Source: VAZQ01 sp036406655 (GTDB lineage: Bacteria > Pseudomonadota > Alphaproteobacteria > Rhizobiales > Xanthobacteraceae). From it: DNA of 64,000 nt. Both the position numbers and the translations under genes were made by a program. Shown one piece after another: positions 1 to 7,891 of this stretch. A model generated the notes under the pieces. The model saw only the letters and a program-made list of their open reading frames with translations, had not been told where the DNA came from and did not search any database. Location: the NCBI GenBank assembly GCA_036406655.1, contig DASXAP010000165.1, positions 1-64,000 on the forward strand, in the 5' to 3' direction. The first letter of the stretch is position 1; every line of letters starts with the position of its first letter.

Positions 1-86
1 TTCCGCTACACATCAATGACCCCGCTTTCGCCGACGCCTGCGTGAAGGCGTTCGCGGAGATTGCACAGAGCGTGACGTATCGATGA
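1..86 (+). CDS. C-terminal end of a probable Tm-1-like/UPF0261 protein (partial)
   Basis: Only the last 27 residues are present, in the frame whose codons start at position 3, ending with TGA at 84-86. The visible tail reads LHINDPAFADA followed by a short helix, which resembles the C-terminus I know from Tm-1-like ATP-binding (UPF0261) proteins. That identity rests on a short motif. The stop overlaps the next gene's ATG (ATGA at 83-86), the usual sign of translational coupling, so this protein and the flavoprotein downstream are probably made from one mRNA. The function of UPF0261 proteins is not well settled; some plant members are fused to catabolic-type TIM-barrel domains. Confidence 0.5.
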   Translation, partial: PLHINDPAFADACVKAFAEIAQSVTYR

Positions 87-1870
87 CCTCCAGACCCGGC
101 CGTCCGCCCGAGCCCGAGATTCCCGTGCTGCGCCACCAGACCGATGTGCTGATCGTCGGCGGAGGCGCCGCCGGCACCATGGCCGCATTCGAATGCGCGG
201 AAGCCGGGGTGCCGGTCATTCAGGCGACCAAGGGACGCGCCACTAGCGGCACCACCACGGTCGCGCGCGGCGGCTTCGCCGCCGCCATGGGCCGCGACGA
301 CAGCCCCGAGCTGCATCTGCAGGACATCCTCAGGCACGGCGGCGAGCTGATCGATCCCGAGCTCGCACGCGCCTGGATCTACGACATCATCGGGGTGGTG
401 CACGATCTCGAAGCCTGGGGCGCGGAATTCGTGCGCGGAACCGACGGCGCGCTCGACCTGAAGATGTTTCCCAGCCACTCCCGGGCGAGGGCCTGCCACC
501 ACTACGACACGACCGGCAACATGCTCACCAAGGTCCTGTCGAAGAAGCTGCGCGCCGACGCGCGGATCGAGAAGCATTCGATGACCGCCGTCGTCGACCT
601 CATCAAGTCGCGCGATAGAGTGATCGGCGCGTGGGGGGTCGACTACCGCACGGGCGCTCTCGTCATCTACCAGGCCCAGCAGATCATCCTCTGCACCGGC
701 GGGGGAAGCGGCCTCTTCTATGTCAACGACAATCCGCCGCAGGTGACCGGGGACGGGTACGTGCTGGGATTCCGCGCCGGCGTCCCGCTGCTCGGCATCG
801 AGATGATCGACTTCCAGGCGATGTGCTGCTCGCCCAAGGAAATGTTCGGCTTCGCGCCGCATCCCACCGGCTTCATCAACGCCGGCGCGGTGTTCAGGAA
901 CCGGAACGGCGAGGAATTTCTCAAGCGCTATTTTCCCGATACGGCGGAGCAGTCGACCCGTTCCGAGGTGATCCTCGCCATGGCGAAGGAAATCCACGCC
1001 GGGCGCGCCGGCTCGACCGGCGGCATTTTCATGGACGCTACCCGCGTCCCGCTTGAGATCATCCAGAAGCAGATTCCGCACGTCTACCGGAGCTGCCTGC
1101 ATCGCGGCATCGACATCACCAGGACGCCGCTCGAGGTGGCACCGGGGAGCCACACCTGGCTGGGCGGTCTTGCAATCGATGCCGACGGCAGGACGCCGGT
1201 CGCGGGTCTCTTCGCCGCCGGCGAGACCGCGGGCGGCATTCATGGCGGCAACCGCATCGGCGGCTCGGCCCTGGCGGCCTCGCTGGTTTTCGGCCGTCGC
1301 GCGGGCAGGAAGGCGGCGGCGCTGGCGCGAGAAGCGCGGGTGAGCTTGCCCGAGCTCAACCGCGAGGGCATCCCCGAGACCGAGCGCGCATGGCTCGCCG
1401 GTCTGATGGCTCGTGACAGCGGTCCCCTGCAGTCGGATCTGCGCATGGCCTGTCGCATGCTGGCGCACAACAGGCTCGGCCCGATCCGCGAGCAGCGGAC
1501 GCTCGAGGAAGCGCTGTCGGAATACGAACGCATCGAGCGCGAGGACGTCCCGGCGATGCGGCTGCACCAAAGGGCCCGCGACTCCGCGCAGGCGCTGAGC
1601 GAGGAGCTGGAAAGCGCGCTTTCCGTGCGCAACCTCGCGCTGCTCGGCCGGCTTCTCGCGCATGCCGCGCTCGAGCGCAGGGAAAGCCGCGGCGCGCATT
1701 TTCGCCTGGATTTTCCCGAAACCGACGACGTGCACTGGCGCGTGGTCACCCGCCTGCAATCCGGTCGCGACGGCGCGATCGAATTTCACACCGATCCGGC
1801 AAAGGAATGGCCGGATGAGGCGCGGGGCGGCGCGGCATCGCCCGAGCGGGCGTCCGCTTCCGCGCGTTGA
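83..1870 (+). CDS. FAD-dependent fumarate reductase/succinate dehydrogenase-like flavoprotein
   Basis: 595 residues, the length of SdhA/FrdA/L-aspartate-oxidase family flavoproteins. The N-terminal dinucleotide-binding loop VLIVGGGAAGT is at about residues 22-32, a threonine/glycine-rich stretch TSGTTTVARGGF follows at about 54-65, HPTGFINAG is in the capping-domain region, and the second FAD segment GETAGGIHGGNRIGGSA is at about 379-395. A helical C-terminal domain follows, as in SdhA. There is no signal peptide or Tat motif, so it should be cytoplasmic. It has no iron-sulfur or membrane-anchor partner nearby, so it is unlikely to be respiratory SdhA. A soluble fumarate-reductase-like or aspartate-oxidase-like oxidoreductase is more likely, substrate unknown. 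It starts inside the stop of the preceding UPF0261-like gene. Confidence 0.85.
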   Translation: MTSRPGRPPEPEIPVLRHQTDVLIVGGGAAGTMAAFECAEAGVPVIQATKGRATSGTTTVARGGFAAAMGRDDSPELHLQDILRHGGELIDPELARAWIYDIIGVVHDLEAWGAEFVRGTDGALDLKMFPSHSRARACHHYDTTGNMLTKVLSKKLRADARIEKHSMTAVVDLIKSRDRVIGAWGVDYRTGALVIYQAQQIILCTGGGSGLFYVNDNPPQVTGDGYVLGFRAGVPLLGIEMIDFQAMCCSPKEMFGFAPHPTGFINAGAVFRNRNGEEFLKRYFPDTAEQSTRSEVILAMAKEIHAGRAGSTGGIFMDATRVPLEIIQKQIPHVYRSCLHRGIDITRTPLEVAPGSHTWLGGLAIDADGRTPVAGLFAAGETAGGIHGGNRIGGSALAASLVFGRRAGRKAAALAREARVSLPELNREGIPETERAWLAGLMARDSGPLQSDLRMACRMLAHNRLGPIREQRTLEEALSEYERIEREDVPAMRLHQRARDSAQALSEELESALSVRNLALLGRLLAHAALERRESRGAHFRLDFPETDDVHWRVVTRLQSGRDGAIEFHTDPAKEWPDEARGGAASPERASASAR

Positions 1871-1919
1871 CCCGCGGCAGGCCGGATGAAGCAGTGCCCA
1901 GGATGGGCCAAGGGCTCCT

Positions 1920-1948
1920 TTGACATCAGATGTTGACTCGCATAGCAT
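1920..1948 (+). promoter_or_regulatory. Candidate sigma-70-type promoter of vapBC
   Basis: TTGACA (1920-1925), a 17-bp spacer and TAGCAT (1943-1948). This is the best -35/-10 pair I found in the window. Transcription would begin about 1955, only one or two bases before the antitoxin ATG at 1957, so the mRNA would be nearly leaderless. The upstream in-frame ATG at 1930 lies inside the promoter spacer, which argues against it as a start. Confidence 0.6.
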
Positions 1949-1956
1949 CAATCATC

Positions 1957-2193
1957 ATGCGGACGACGATCGACATTGCTGATCCCATTCTCAAAGAGGT
2001 CAAGGCCATCCACGAGAGGGAAGGCCGCTCCTTGGGCGTCATCGTCTCTGAGCTGCTTGCCGAGGCGCTCGCCCGTCGTCGCCCATCATCCGGCAGGAGA
2101 TCGTTCCGCTGGACCTCTCGACCTATGAAGTCCCGCATCGATCTGATGGACAAGGAGGCCGTGCACCTGGCTCTGGATGCGGAGCGATCGTGA
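1957..2193 (+). CDS. vapB: VapB-type antitoxin
   Basis: 78 residues. It begins MRTTIDIADPILKEVKAIHE, a ribbon-helix-helix DNA-binding start typical of small antitoxins paired with PIN toxins. The C-terminal part, with FRWTSRPMKSRIDLMDKEA, resembles the toxin-neutralising tail of that family (DUF2191-like). The ATG at 1957 is preferred over the in-frame ATG at 1930 because the protein motif starts here and the promoter spacer covers 1930. Its stop overlaps the toxin's GTG start (GTGA, 2190-2193). Such antitoxins normally repress their own operon together with the toxin. Confidence 0.85.
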   Translation: MRTTIDIADPILKEVKAIHEREGRSLGVIVSELLAEALARRRPSSGRRSFRWTSRPMKSRIDLMDKEAVHLALDAERS

Positions 2194-2624
2194 GCTACTC
2201 CCTCGACGTGAATGTGCTCCTCTACGCGTCGGATCGGTCCAGCGCCCGTCACGCTCGCGCCCGTCGCTTTATCGAATCTTGCGCCGCAGGCCCGGAAATA
2301 ATGTGCCTGGCCTGGCCGACGCTGATGTCATATCTACGCATTGCTACACATCCGCGCATCTTCTCCGCCCCGCTGTCTGCGGATGAAGCGCTCGGCAACG
2401 TCTCGGCGCTGATCGAGCTGCCGCACGCGCGTGCGGTGTCTGAGCTGGACGGCTTCATGGAAGCCTACAGGCACGTTGCCGGCGACACTCCCGTCCGGGG
2501 AAACCTCGTGCCCGACGCGCACGTGGCAGCCATCCTGCTTCAGCACGGCGTCCGCACGCTTTACTCCAATGACCGCGATTTCCGCAGATTCCGGTCGCTC
2601 GACGTGCGAGACCCCTTCTCCTGA
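2190..2624 (+). CDS. vapC: VapC-type PIN-domain ribonuclease toxin
   Basis: 144 residues with a GTG start overlapping the vapB stop. The PIN fold is recognised from SLDVNVLLYASD (D6, D15), LRIATHPRIF near residue 50, LVPDAHVAA (D109) and YSNDRDF (D128/D130). These acidic residues coordinate the metal used to cleave RNA. The glutamate often found just before the central LR(I/L)ATHPR segment is absent here (MSYLR), which I recall as frequent in this subfamily. It is expected to be an mRNA- or tRNA-cleaving toxin held inactive by the preceding antitoxin. The pair is a self-contained accessory module with no mobile-element remnant seen. Confidence 0.88.
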   Translation: MSYSLDVNVLLYASDRSSARHARARRFIESCAAGPEIMCLAWPTLMSYLRIATHPRIFSAPLSADEALGNVSALIELPHARAVSELDGFMEAYRHVAGDTPVRGNLVPDAHVAAILLQHGVRTLYSNDRDFRRFRSLDVRDPFS

Positions 2625-2690
2625 CGATCCTCCCGTCGAATCGGATCCTTGCATCCGCAGCCGCGCGAGCTCACCGGCGGTCGCCAGCCG

Positions 2691-2760
2691 TAGGGTGGGT
2701 TGAGGCGCGGGAGGGACGCTGCGTTTCTTGCTCGCATGTTGCGCGCCGAAACCCACCAGT
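2691..2760. repeat. GGTGGGTT/AACCCACC palindromic intergenic repeat
   Basis: Perfect 8-bp arms GGTGGGTT (2694-2701) and AACCCACC (2750-2757) flank about 48 bp that carry further GC-rich complementarity. The GTAGGGTGGGTT...GAAACCCACC pattern is a repeat type I recognise from many proteobacterial genomes. It lies between the convergent vapC and TTT binding-protein genes. A third GGTGGGT occurs about 20 bp further on (near 2780), so the element may be longer or partly duplicated. Confidence 0.55.
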
Positions 2761-2881
2761 CGTTTGCCGCGATGCTCATGGTGGGTCCGGCGCGCGACGA
2801 GAGCACCCGCGAGGTGGCAGGTCATGCATGGTGCGCCTCGACCCGCCATGCGAACAACCCGGCCTCGACGAATTCTATCTG

Positions 2882-3853
2882 CTATTCCGGCTGGATCTTG
2901 CCCTCGAGGATGACCGTCCGCCACTTGTCGAACTCGGCGCTGGTGAAGGCGGCGCCCTGCTCGGGCGTGGTCCCGCGCGGCTCGACCCCGATCTTGGCGA
3001 AGGCTGCCTTCAGCTCGGGATGCTGCAGCACCTTGTTGATCTCGCTGCTGAGCTTCCCCAGCACCGCCGGCGGCATGCCGGCGGGCGCATAGATACCGAT
3101 CCAGAGGTCGACGTCGAAGCCGGGCAGCGTCTCCGCCACCGTCGGCACGTCGGAATAGACCGGGCTGCGCTTGGATCCGGTGGTGGCGAGCGGCCGCACC
3201 CGGTTGTCGCTGGTGAACGGCACCGCCCCGGCAATGCTGGAGAAAGCGAGCTGCACCTTCCCGCTCAGCACGTCCGGGTAGGCGGCGCCGATGCCGCGAT
3301 AGGGCACATGGGTCATCTCGATCCCGGCGCGCAGCTTGATCATCTCGCCGGCGAGATGCGGGGCGGTGCCGATGCCGGCAGAGGCGAAGTTGAGCTTGCC
3401 CGGATTGGCCTTGGCGTAGGTGATGAGCTCGGGGAAGCTCTTCACCGGCAGGGCGAGCGAGGCGACGATCACTGCCGGCGAGGAGCCGACGATCGATACC
3501 GCCTGCAGCTTGGAAAGCTCGTAGGGAACGTCCTTCTGCAGGGTGGGGTTCGACACCAGCCCCGGATCGGTCAGCAGGATCGTGTAGCCGTCGGCTGCCG
3601 AACGGGCGACCACATCGGCGCCCACCATGCCGCCGGCACCCGGCCGGTTCTCCGCCACCACCGACTGGCCCAGGCTCTCGCTCAGCCGCAGCGCGATATT
3701 GCGGCCGGCGGTATCGATGATGCCGCCGGGAATATAGGGAAGGATGAGGTGGATCGGCTTGCCGGGAAAGCTCTGGCCGGAAGCCGCGAGCGTCGTGGCG
3801 GCCAGCAGCGCCGCCCCGATGACGGTGCGGGCGATCGACGAAGACGGGTTCAT
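2882..3853 (-). CDS. Tripartite tricarboxylate transporter (Bug family) solute-binding protein
   Basis: 323 residues. An N-terminal signal peptide (MNPSSSIARTVIGAALLAA, cleavage near residue 27) is followed by the Bug/TctC fold: PIHLILPYIPGGIIDTAGR, ENRPGAGG, ANPGKLNFASAGIGTAPHL and the conserved HVPYRG segment. These proteins bind organic acids or related compounds in the periplasm and hand them to a TctAB permease. No permease gene is adjacent, so it is an orphan here. The start at 3853 is set by AGGAGG five bases upstream; a longer in-frame extension up to 4048 has no such site and no signal sequence. Ligand unknown. Confidence 0.9.
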   Translation of the reverse strand: MNPSSSIARTVIGAALLAATTLAASGQSFPGKPIHLILPYIPGGIIDTAGRNIALRLSESLGQSVVAENRPGAGGMVGADVVARSAADGYTILLTDPGLVSNPTLQKDVPYELSKLQAVSIVGSSPAVIVASLALPVKSFPELITYAKANPGKLNFASAGIGTAPHLAGEMIKLRAGIEMTHVPYRGIGAAYPDVLSGKVQLAFSSIAGAVPFTSDNRVRPLATTGSKRSPVYSDVPTVAETLPGFDVDLWIGIYAPAGMPPAVLGKLSSEINKVLQHPELKAAFAKIGVEPRGTTPEQGAAFTSAEFDKWRTVILEGKIQPE

Positions 3854-4102
3854 TTTTCCTCCTGTTCGTCCCGCAGCAGGTGGCGCACTTGAACGGCCGG
3901 CGAAATGAGGGTCCCGAATTTCGCGCACCGGGCACAGAGGCTCGCATCCCGATCCGCGAGCTCGGATGATGCCATGAGACAGGCATCGCCAGGTGCGGTC
4001 AAGGATCGGGAGAGGCGCCGCATGAAGGTGCGCTGGCGCATCGACCATGCGCGCGCCCCCGCGCCCCTCGAGGAGCGGCAGCGATAAGCCTCGCCGGAGC
4101 TC

Positions 4103-4651
4103 TCACTCCTGAGCGGCTTGCTCGCTACTTACCGCGTCGAGATCGGGTGCGCCGGCGGGTGCCTGAACCGGTGCCTCGCCGGGATCGGCGGGCGCCGCCC
4201 GATCGGCCGTGGCCTCCGGCAGGTCCGTGGTTGGCTCGGGAATGGCTGCCGTCACGGCCGGCGCGGTGAGTGCGAGGCTCCGCTTCGGCGGAGTCGGGAC
4301 GGCGCTGAGCCAGAGGAAGGTCGCCGCCAGCAGTGCCGCCGTGCTGAGCGCGGCCCCGAGCCAGCCCCCTTGACGGCTCGACGCTGTCGTCGCGGCGTCC
4401 GCCGGTGGTGCTCCCCGCGCGCGCGCGCCGTCCGGATCGAGCAGCGGCGAGAAGCGGCGTTCGAACTCTTCGACGGCTTCCGGCACGTCGGCGGCACGGA
4501 CGGCGTCGAACACATCCGTGTAGTACTTCACCCCGTTCGAGCCGTTGGCGAAATCCTCGGTGTGGCGCTGCTCGAGCACACGGAAGACGCAGTCGCGCAT
4601 TTGCTTGCCTTGACGCAGCGCCTGGATGAAATCCTCGCGATATTCGCTCAC
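4103..4651 (-). CDS. Hypothetical single-pass membrane protein
   Basis: 182 residues from a GTG start at 4651 with GGAGG just upstream. I do not recognise a family. The cytoplasmic part (about 1-75) is charged and helical, with SEYREDFIQALRQGKQM at the start. A hydrophobic helix WLGAALSTAALLAATFLWL lies at about 100-120, and the last 60 residues are rich in Pro, Ala, Glu and Asp, as in a disordered periplasmic or extracytoplasmic tail. In-frame sequence upstream to 5026 looks non-coding and has no signal. It is divergent from the outer-membrane protein gene at 5038. Confidence 0.6.
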   Translation of the reverse strand: MSEYREDFIQALRQGKQMRDCVFRVLEQRHTEDFANGSNGVKYYTDVFDAVRAADVPEAVEEFERRFSPLLDPDGARARGAPPADAATTASSRQGGWLGAALSTAALLAATFLWLSAVPTPPKRSLALTAPAVTAAIPEPTTDLPEATADRAAPADPGEAPVQAPAGAPDLDAVSSEQAAQE

Positions 4652-5037
4652 GCTCGCCTCCCCGGCAGCTCCGTTCAGGAGCCTCACTCCCGCGAGCCGC
4701 GAAAAGATGGCGAGCCGAGATACCGGAAGTGCAATTCCGCGGCTGAGCGTCAAAAAGAAAAATGGTGTGGCAAATCTGCCACGCATTTCTGGAAGGGTAA
4801 GCGGCGGGATAGCGAGCCTATTCCGGCAAGCCGAGCCGCGCGCAATGCGGTGCCTATCGTTGCCCGATGACGTGATTCGCCCGCCCCTGCAGTGTGGCAC
4901 GAAGGTACCAAGCAACAGATTGGAAGGTATCATCTGGACGGCGCCGCCCGAATCTCGGGAGCTGTGGCAATCGGACGACAGCTTCGGCAGCCCAGTTGGG
5001 CTAGAGTAAGCCGGTCGAGCGCACAAAAGGGGGTGTC
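4652..5037. other. Divergent intergenic region with a small palindrome
   Basis: No gene seen. It must carry the promoters of the membrane-protein gene (minus) and the outer-membrane protein gene (plus). A perfect inverted repeat GTGGCA-aatc-TGCCAC lies at 4767-4782 and could be an operator. It does not fit the sigma-54 GG-N10-GC rule. Confidence 0.4.
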
Positions 5038-5814
5038 ATGAAGAAGGTCTTGCTCGCAACTCTTGCTTTCGCCGCGCTCGCGGCTGCTCCGGCGGCCGCC
5101 GCCGATCTGCGTGTGCCGGCACGCAGGCCGCCGCCGCCACCCGTCTACGTGTTCAGCTGGACCGGCTGCTACATCGGCGGAAACGTCGGCGGTCTCTGGG
5201 TGCAGAAGGATTTCAATATTCTTCCCAGCTTCGGTCCCGACCCGTTCTTCGCCGAATCGTTCAGCGCGAATGCCAGCAGCGTGGCAGGCGGCCTGCAGGC
5301 CGGCTGCAATTACCAGTTTGCCGGCGGATGGGTGCTCGGCATCCAGGGCGATTACGACTGGACCGATGCGCATCTCGACCGGGCCGGCGCGGTCTTCGCG
5401 AGCTTCACCGACAGCTTCTCGGTCAAGTCGGTGGCCTCGGTGACGGGGCGTGTCGGCTATGCCTGGGGCGGCTTCCTCGGCTACGTCAAGGGCGGCGCCG
5501 CCTGGGAGCGCGATGACCTGAACTTCAGCTTCATTCCGACCGGCGCCGTCGCCACCCTGAGCAACACGCGCAGCGGCTGGACCGTGGGGATCGGCGGCGA
5601 ATACGCGTTCACCAACTGGGTCACCGGCTTCGTCGAGTACGACTATTACGATTTCGGCACCAACCGCGACAACCTCGTCTGCGGGCTGGTGGCCTGCTTC
5701 GGCAACACCTTCGGCTTCCCGGTCGAGGTCAGGGAAACCAAGAGCGTCTTCAAGGTGGGCCTGAACCTGCTGTGGGGCATGGGTGCGGGACCCGCGATCG
5801 GCCCCAGGTATTAG
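5038..5814 (+). CDS. Omp25/RopB-type outer-membrane beta-barrel protein
   Basis: 258 residues. The signal peptide MKKVLLATLAFAALAAAPAA ends at about residue 21, before a short proline-rich linker. FSWTGCYIGGNVGGLW then begins the barrel; this (F/Y)xWTGxYxGGNxG opening marks the rhizobial Omp25/Omp31/RopB family. Alternating hydrophobic strands (WVLGIQGDYDW, VTGRVGYAWG, GWTVGIGGEYAF, FKVGLNLLWG) follow. The protein ends in Tyr rather than the usual terminal Phe. A GGGGG ribosome site lies four bases before the ATG. It is a small structural porin-like protein in the outer membrane, probably abundant. Confidence 0.88.
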   Translation: MKKVLLATLAFAALAAAPAAAADLRVPARRPPPPPVYVFSWTGCYIGGNVGGLWVQKDFNILPSFGPDPFFAESFSANASSVAGGLQAGCNYQFAGGWVLGIQGDYDWTDAHLDRAGAVFASFTDSFSVKSVASVTGRVGYAWGGFLGYVKGGAAWERDDLNFSFIPTGAVATLSNTRSGWTVGIGGEYAFTNWVTGFVEYDYYDFGTNRDNLVCGLVACFGNTFGFPVEVRETKSVFKVGLNLLWGMGAGPAIGPRY

Positions 5815-5897
5815 AGCTGGTGCGAGTCACGTCCGCATCAGCAGGGCATTTGTTGTCCGCGCATCCCGCCGACGACGCCACGCTGGCTCACGATCGG

Positions 5898-5932
5898 CAT
5901 GGCCGGGACTCGGGTCTCCCCGCCCGGCCATG
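5898..5932. repeat. REP-like palindrome (CATGGCCGGG arms)
   Basis: Perfect 10-bp arms CATGGCCGGG (5898-5907) and CCCGGCCATG (5923-5932) with a 15-nt loop, followed by ACAAGG. It lies between convergent genes (outer-membrane protein, plus; small membrane protein, minus) and shares its arm sequence with the larger repeat at 61091-61157. Confidence 0.65.
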
Positions 5933-6017
5933 ACAAGGCTCTGATCGGGTTCGATCGCACCGAGCCCGGACGCGGCACGGGCCGCCCGGCTCCGGCACGA
6001 TCGTCAGGCGTGTTGCC

Positions 6018-6212
6018 CTACCCACGCTGGCGCCTGCGCAGCGAACGGATCCACCAGCGCATGGCGAAATACCAGATGATCCCCGCCACGACGCCGCTGA
6101 CCGACAGAATGACGACGTTCGCGGCCTCGGTTCCGGTCCACCAGATCATGCCTACCGTCCACAGCACCGCGAAGGTGACCGAACCGAGCACCAGTCTGGA
6201 TTGAGCGGTCAT
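6018..6212 (-). CDS. Small two-helix membrane protein
   Basis: 64 residues from the ATG at 6212, preceded by GAGGAG at a normal distance. Two hydrophobic segments (about 8-26, VLGSVTFAVLWTVGMIWW, and about 30-50, ANVVILSVSGVVAGIIWYF) are followed by an arginine-rich cytoplasmic tail. I do not recognise a named family; small proteins of this form are common in Rhizobiales. In-frame sequence upstream of 6212 is basic and unlikely to be translated. No operon partner is apparent. Confidence 0.65.
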   Translation of the reverse strand: MTAQSRLVLGSVTFAVLWTVGMIWWTGTEAANVVILSVSGVVAGIIWYFAMRWWIRSLRRRQRG

Positions 6213-6374
6213 CCTGCTTCTCCTCGCTGACCTGGGCCGCCGGGCCCACCACAACAGCGAGGGACTCTGCGGTGGCCGATCAGCCGAAACAGCTATTCGC
6301 CGGCATCGGCAGACGCGCCCGATCATGCGGGTCGCATCGGCGTTGCGCCAAGCGGGTTGTTGCCGCCCTGCTGG

Positions 6375-7379
6375 TCAGTCGGTCCGCAGAATCTCCGCCA
6401 CCTCGACCCTGCGGCCCTCGCGGGCCGAGAGGATGCCCGCACGCACGACCGCAAGCGAGGTCGTGGCATAGTCACCGCCCACTTCCGGCGCGCCATGGCC
6501 GCGAATGGCCGCGGCGAACTCCTCGAGCTCCTCGACGAAGGTGTCGCTCTTCGTCGTCGCCACCGGCACCGGCCTTGCTTCGCCGCGCCTGATGAGGCGC
6601 AGCCCGTTGTGCAGATCGTAGCAGGCCGTGGCCTCCTTGCCGTAGATGTTCATCAGGTAGTATTCGGAGGCCGATGCATAGCTGGCGTTGAGCGTCGAGA
6701 GCGCGCCGCTCTCGTGCTCGAGGATCATGCTCGCCACGTCGGGATTGTCGCCGGGTAGCACCAGCTGGGCGGACTGGCCGCGCACCGCCCGGATCGGTCC
6801 CATGAGGTAGCTCAGCACGTCGGTGTAGTGGATGCCGACCTGCAGCATCACCCCGCCCGGCATGCCGGCAGCTTGGTAGCGCCAGGAGCCGAGATCGATC
6901 TTGCCGAGACGGTCGCGGCTGATGTTTGCCTCGGCGTTGATCAGCCGGCCGAAGGCGCCGGCGTCGATCTGCCGGCGGATCCAGCGGAAGTGGCTCTCGC
7001 GCCGGCGCTGGTAGCCCATGGCCAGCACCACGCCGGCGCTGCGGCAGGCATCGGTGATGGCGCGGCCGTCGGACACGTGGTTGGCGATCGGCTTGTCGAG
7101 GAAGACATGCTTGCCAGCCGCTGCTGCCGCGCGCGTGGTCGGCAGGTGCGCATCATTGGGGGTGGTGTTGACGATGGCCTCGACTGCGGGATCGGCGAGT
7201 ATCGCCTCGTAGCTCGCGGCCGCCCGACAGCCGTATTTGCTCGCGAAGGCCGTGCGCTTGTCCGCGGAGCGGGTGAAGCACGCCACGATCTCGAGCTTGC
7301 CCGAGCGCTTGATCGCATCGGCGAGCACGTCCGACCACCATCCCATGCCGATGCAGGCCACGCGGACTGGCTCGGGCAT
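6375..7379 (-). CDS. Gfo/Idh/MocA family oxidoreductase
   Basis: 334 residues. The N-terminal Rossmann domain begins RVACIGMGWWSDVLADAI (about 6-23). The usual EKP motif is DKP (VFLDKPIANHVSDG), and the catalytic segment VGIHYTDVLSYLMG carries the H-x-x-D pattern of the family. The C-terminal beta-sheet domain follows. The enzyme is expected to use NAD(P) to oxidise or reduce a sugar-like or polyol substrate in the cytoplasm; the substrate cannot be told from sequence. The ATG at 7379 starts one base after the stop of the GlcG/HbpS-like gene, so the two are co-transcribed. Confidence 0.88.
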   Translation of the reverse strand: MPEPVRVACIGMGWWSDVLADAIKRSGKLEIVACFTRSADKRTAFASKYGCRAAASYEAILADPAVEAIVNTTPNDAHLPTTRAAAAAGKHVFLDKPIANHVSDGRAITDACRSAGVVLAMGYQRRRESHFRWIRRQIDAGAFGRLINAEANISRDRLGKIDLGSWRYQAAGMPGGVMLQVGIHYTDVLSYLMGPIRAVRGQSAQLVLPGDNPDVASMILEHESGALSTLNASYASASEYYLMNIYGKEATACYDLHNGLRLIRRGEARPVPVATTKSDTFVEELEEFAAAIRGHGAPEVGGDYATTSLAVVRAGILSAREGRRVEVAEILRTD

Positions 7380-7380
7380 G

Positions 7381-7821
7381 CTATTTCCAGCTCGCGCCGA
7401 TCGACTCGACCGCCGCCTGGGCGATGCGCAGGTCGGTCTGCCAGTCGCCGCCGCTGACGCCGACCCCGCCGAGGCACTCGCCGTCGACGAGCACCGGCAC
7501 CCCGCCTTCCATCGCGGTCCAGCGCTCGGGTCCGGCAGCGAGCGCAAGCCCCAGCGCGTGCGTCATGTCGAGGTCCTGCCCCACCGCGCCCTTGGCGGTG
7601 GTGGCGCGCCGGTTGGATGCGGCGCATACCGCCTTGGTCGTGCACGAATGCAGGGTGTGGAAACGCCCGCCGTCCATCCGCTCGAGCACGACGACGTGGC
7701 CGCCGGCGTCTGTGATACAGCAGGAGATCGCGATCCCCGCCTTCCGCGCCTCCTCGACCGCGGTGGCCGCTATCTTCTTCGCGCCCGCATAGGTCAACCG
7801 CTTGGTCTCGGCGATGTACAT
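7381..7821 (-). CDS. GlcG/HbpS family protein
   Basis: 146 residues, full length for the GlcG/HbpS (DUF336) family, with TYAGAKKIAATAVEEA at the start, ITDAGGHVVVLERMDG in the middle, and VPVLVDGECLGGVGVSGG near the end. Family members bind heme or cobalamin-like ligands or sit beside catabolic oxidoreductases; many have no proven role. The start at 7821 fits homologue N-termini, although the ribosome site (GGAAA) is weak; in-frame sequence upstream to 8049 is low-complexity and unlikely. It is immediately followed by the Gfo/Idh/MocA gene, suggesting a joint catabolic role. Confidence 0.85.
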   Translation of the reverse strand: MYIAETKRLTYAGAKKIAATAVEEARKAGIAISCCITDAGGHVVVLERMDGGRFHTLHSCTTKAVCAASNRRATTAKGAVGQDLDMTHALGLALAAGPERWTAMEGGVPVLVDGECLGGVGVSGGDWQTDLRIAQAAVESIGASWK

Positions 7822-7891
7822 GACCGCATTTCCGGAGGTGGCAGGCGAAGAATTGTGCGTTAGAGCGGGGCGGGCAGCAAGGGCCGACGGC

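Noticed and set aside
2334..3986. Long minus-strand open frame over the TTT binding protein and vapC
   Set aside because: It is out of frame with the recognisable Bug protein at 2882-3853 and its translation is low-complexity and arginine-rich.
4767..4782. Possible sigma-54 promoter (TGGCA...TGC)
   Set aside because: The GG and GC dinucleotides are not separated by 10 bp as required.
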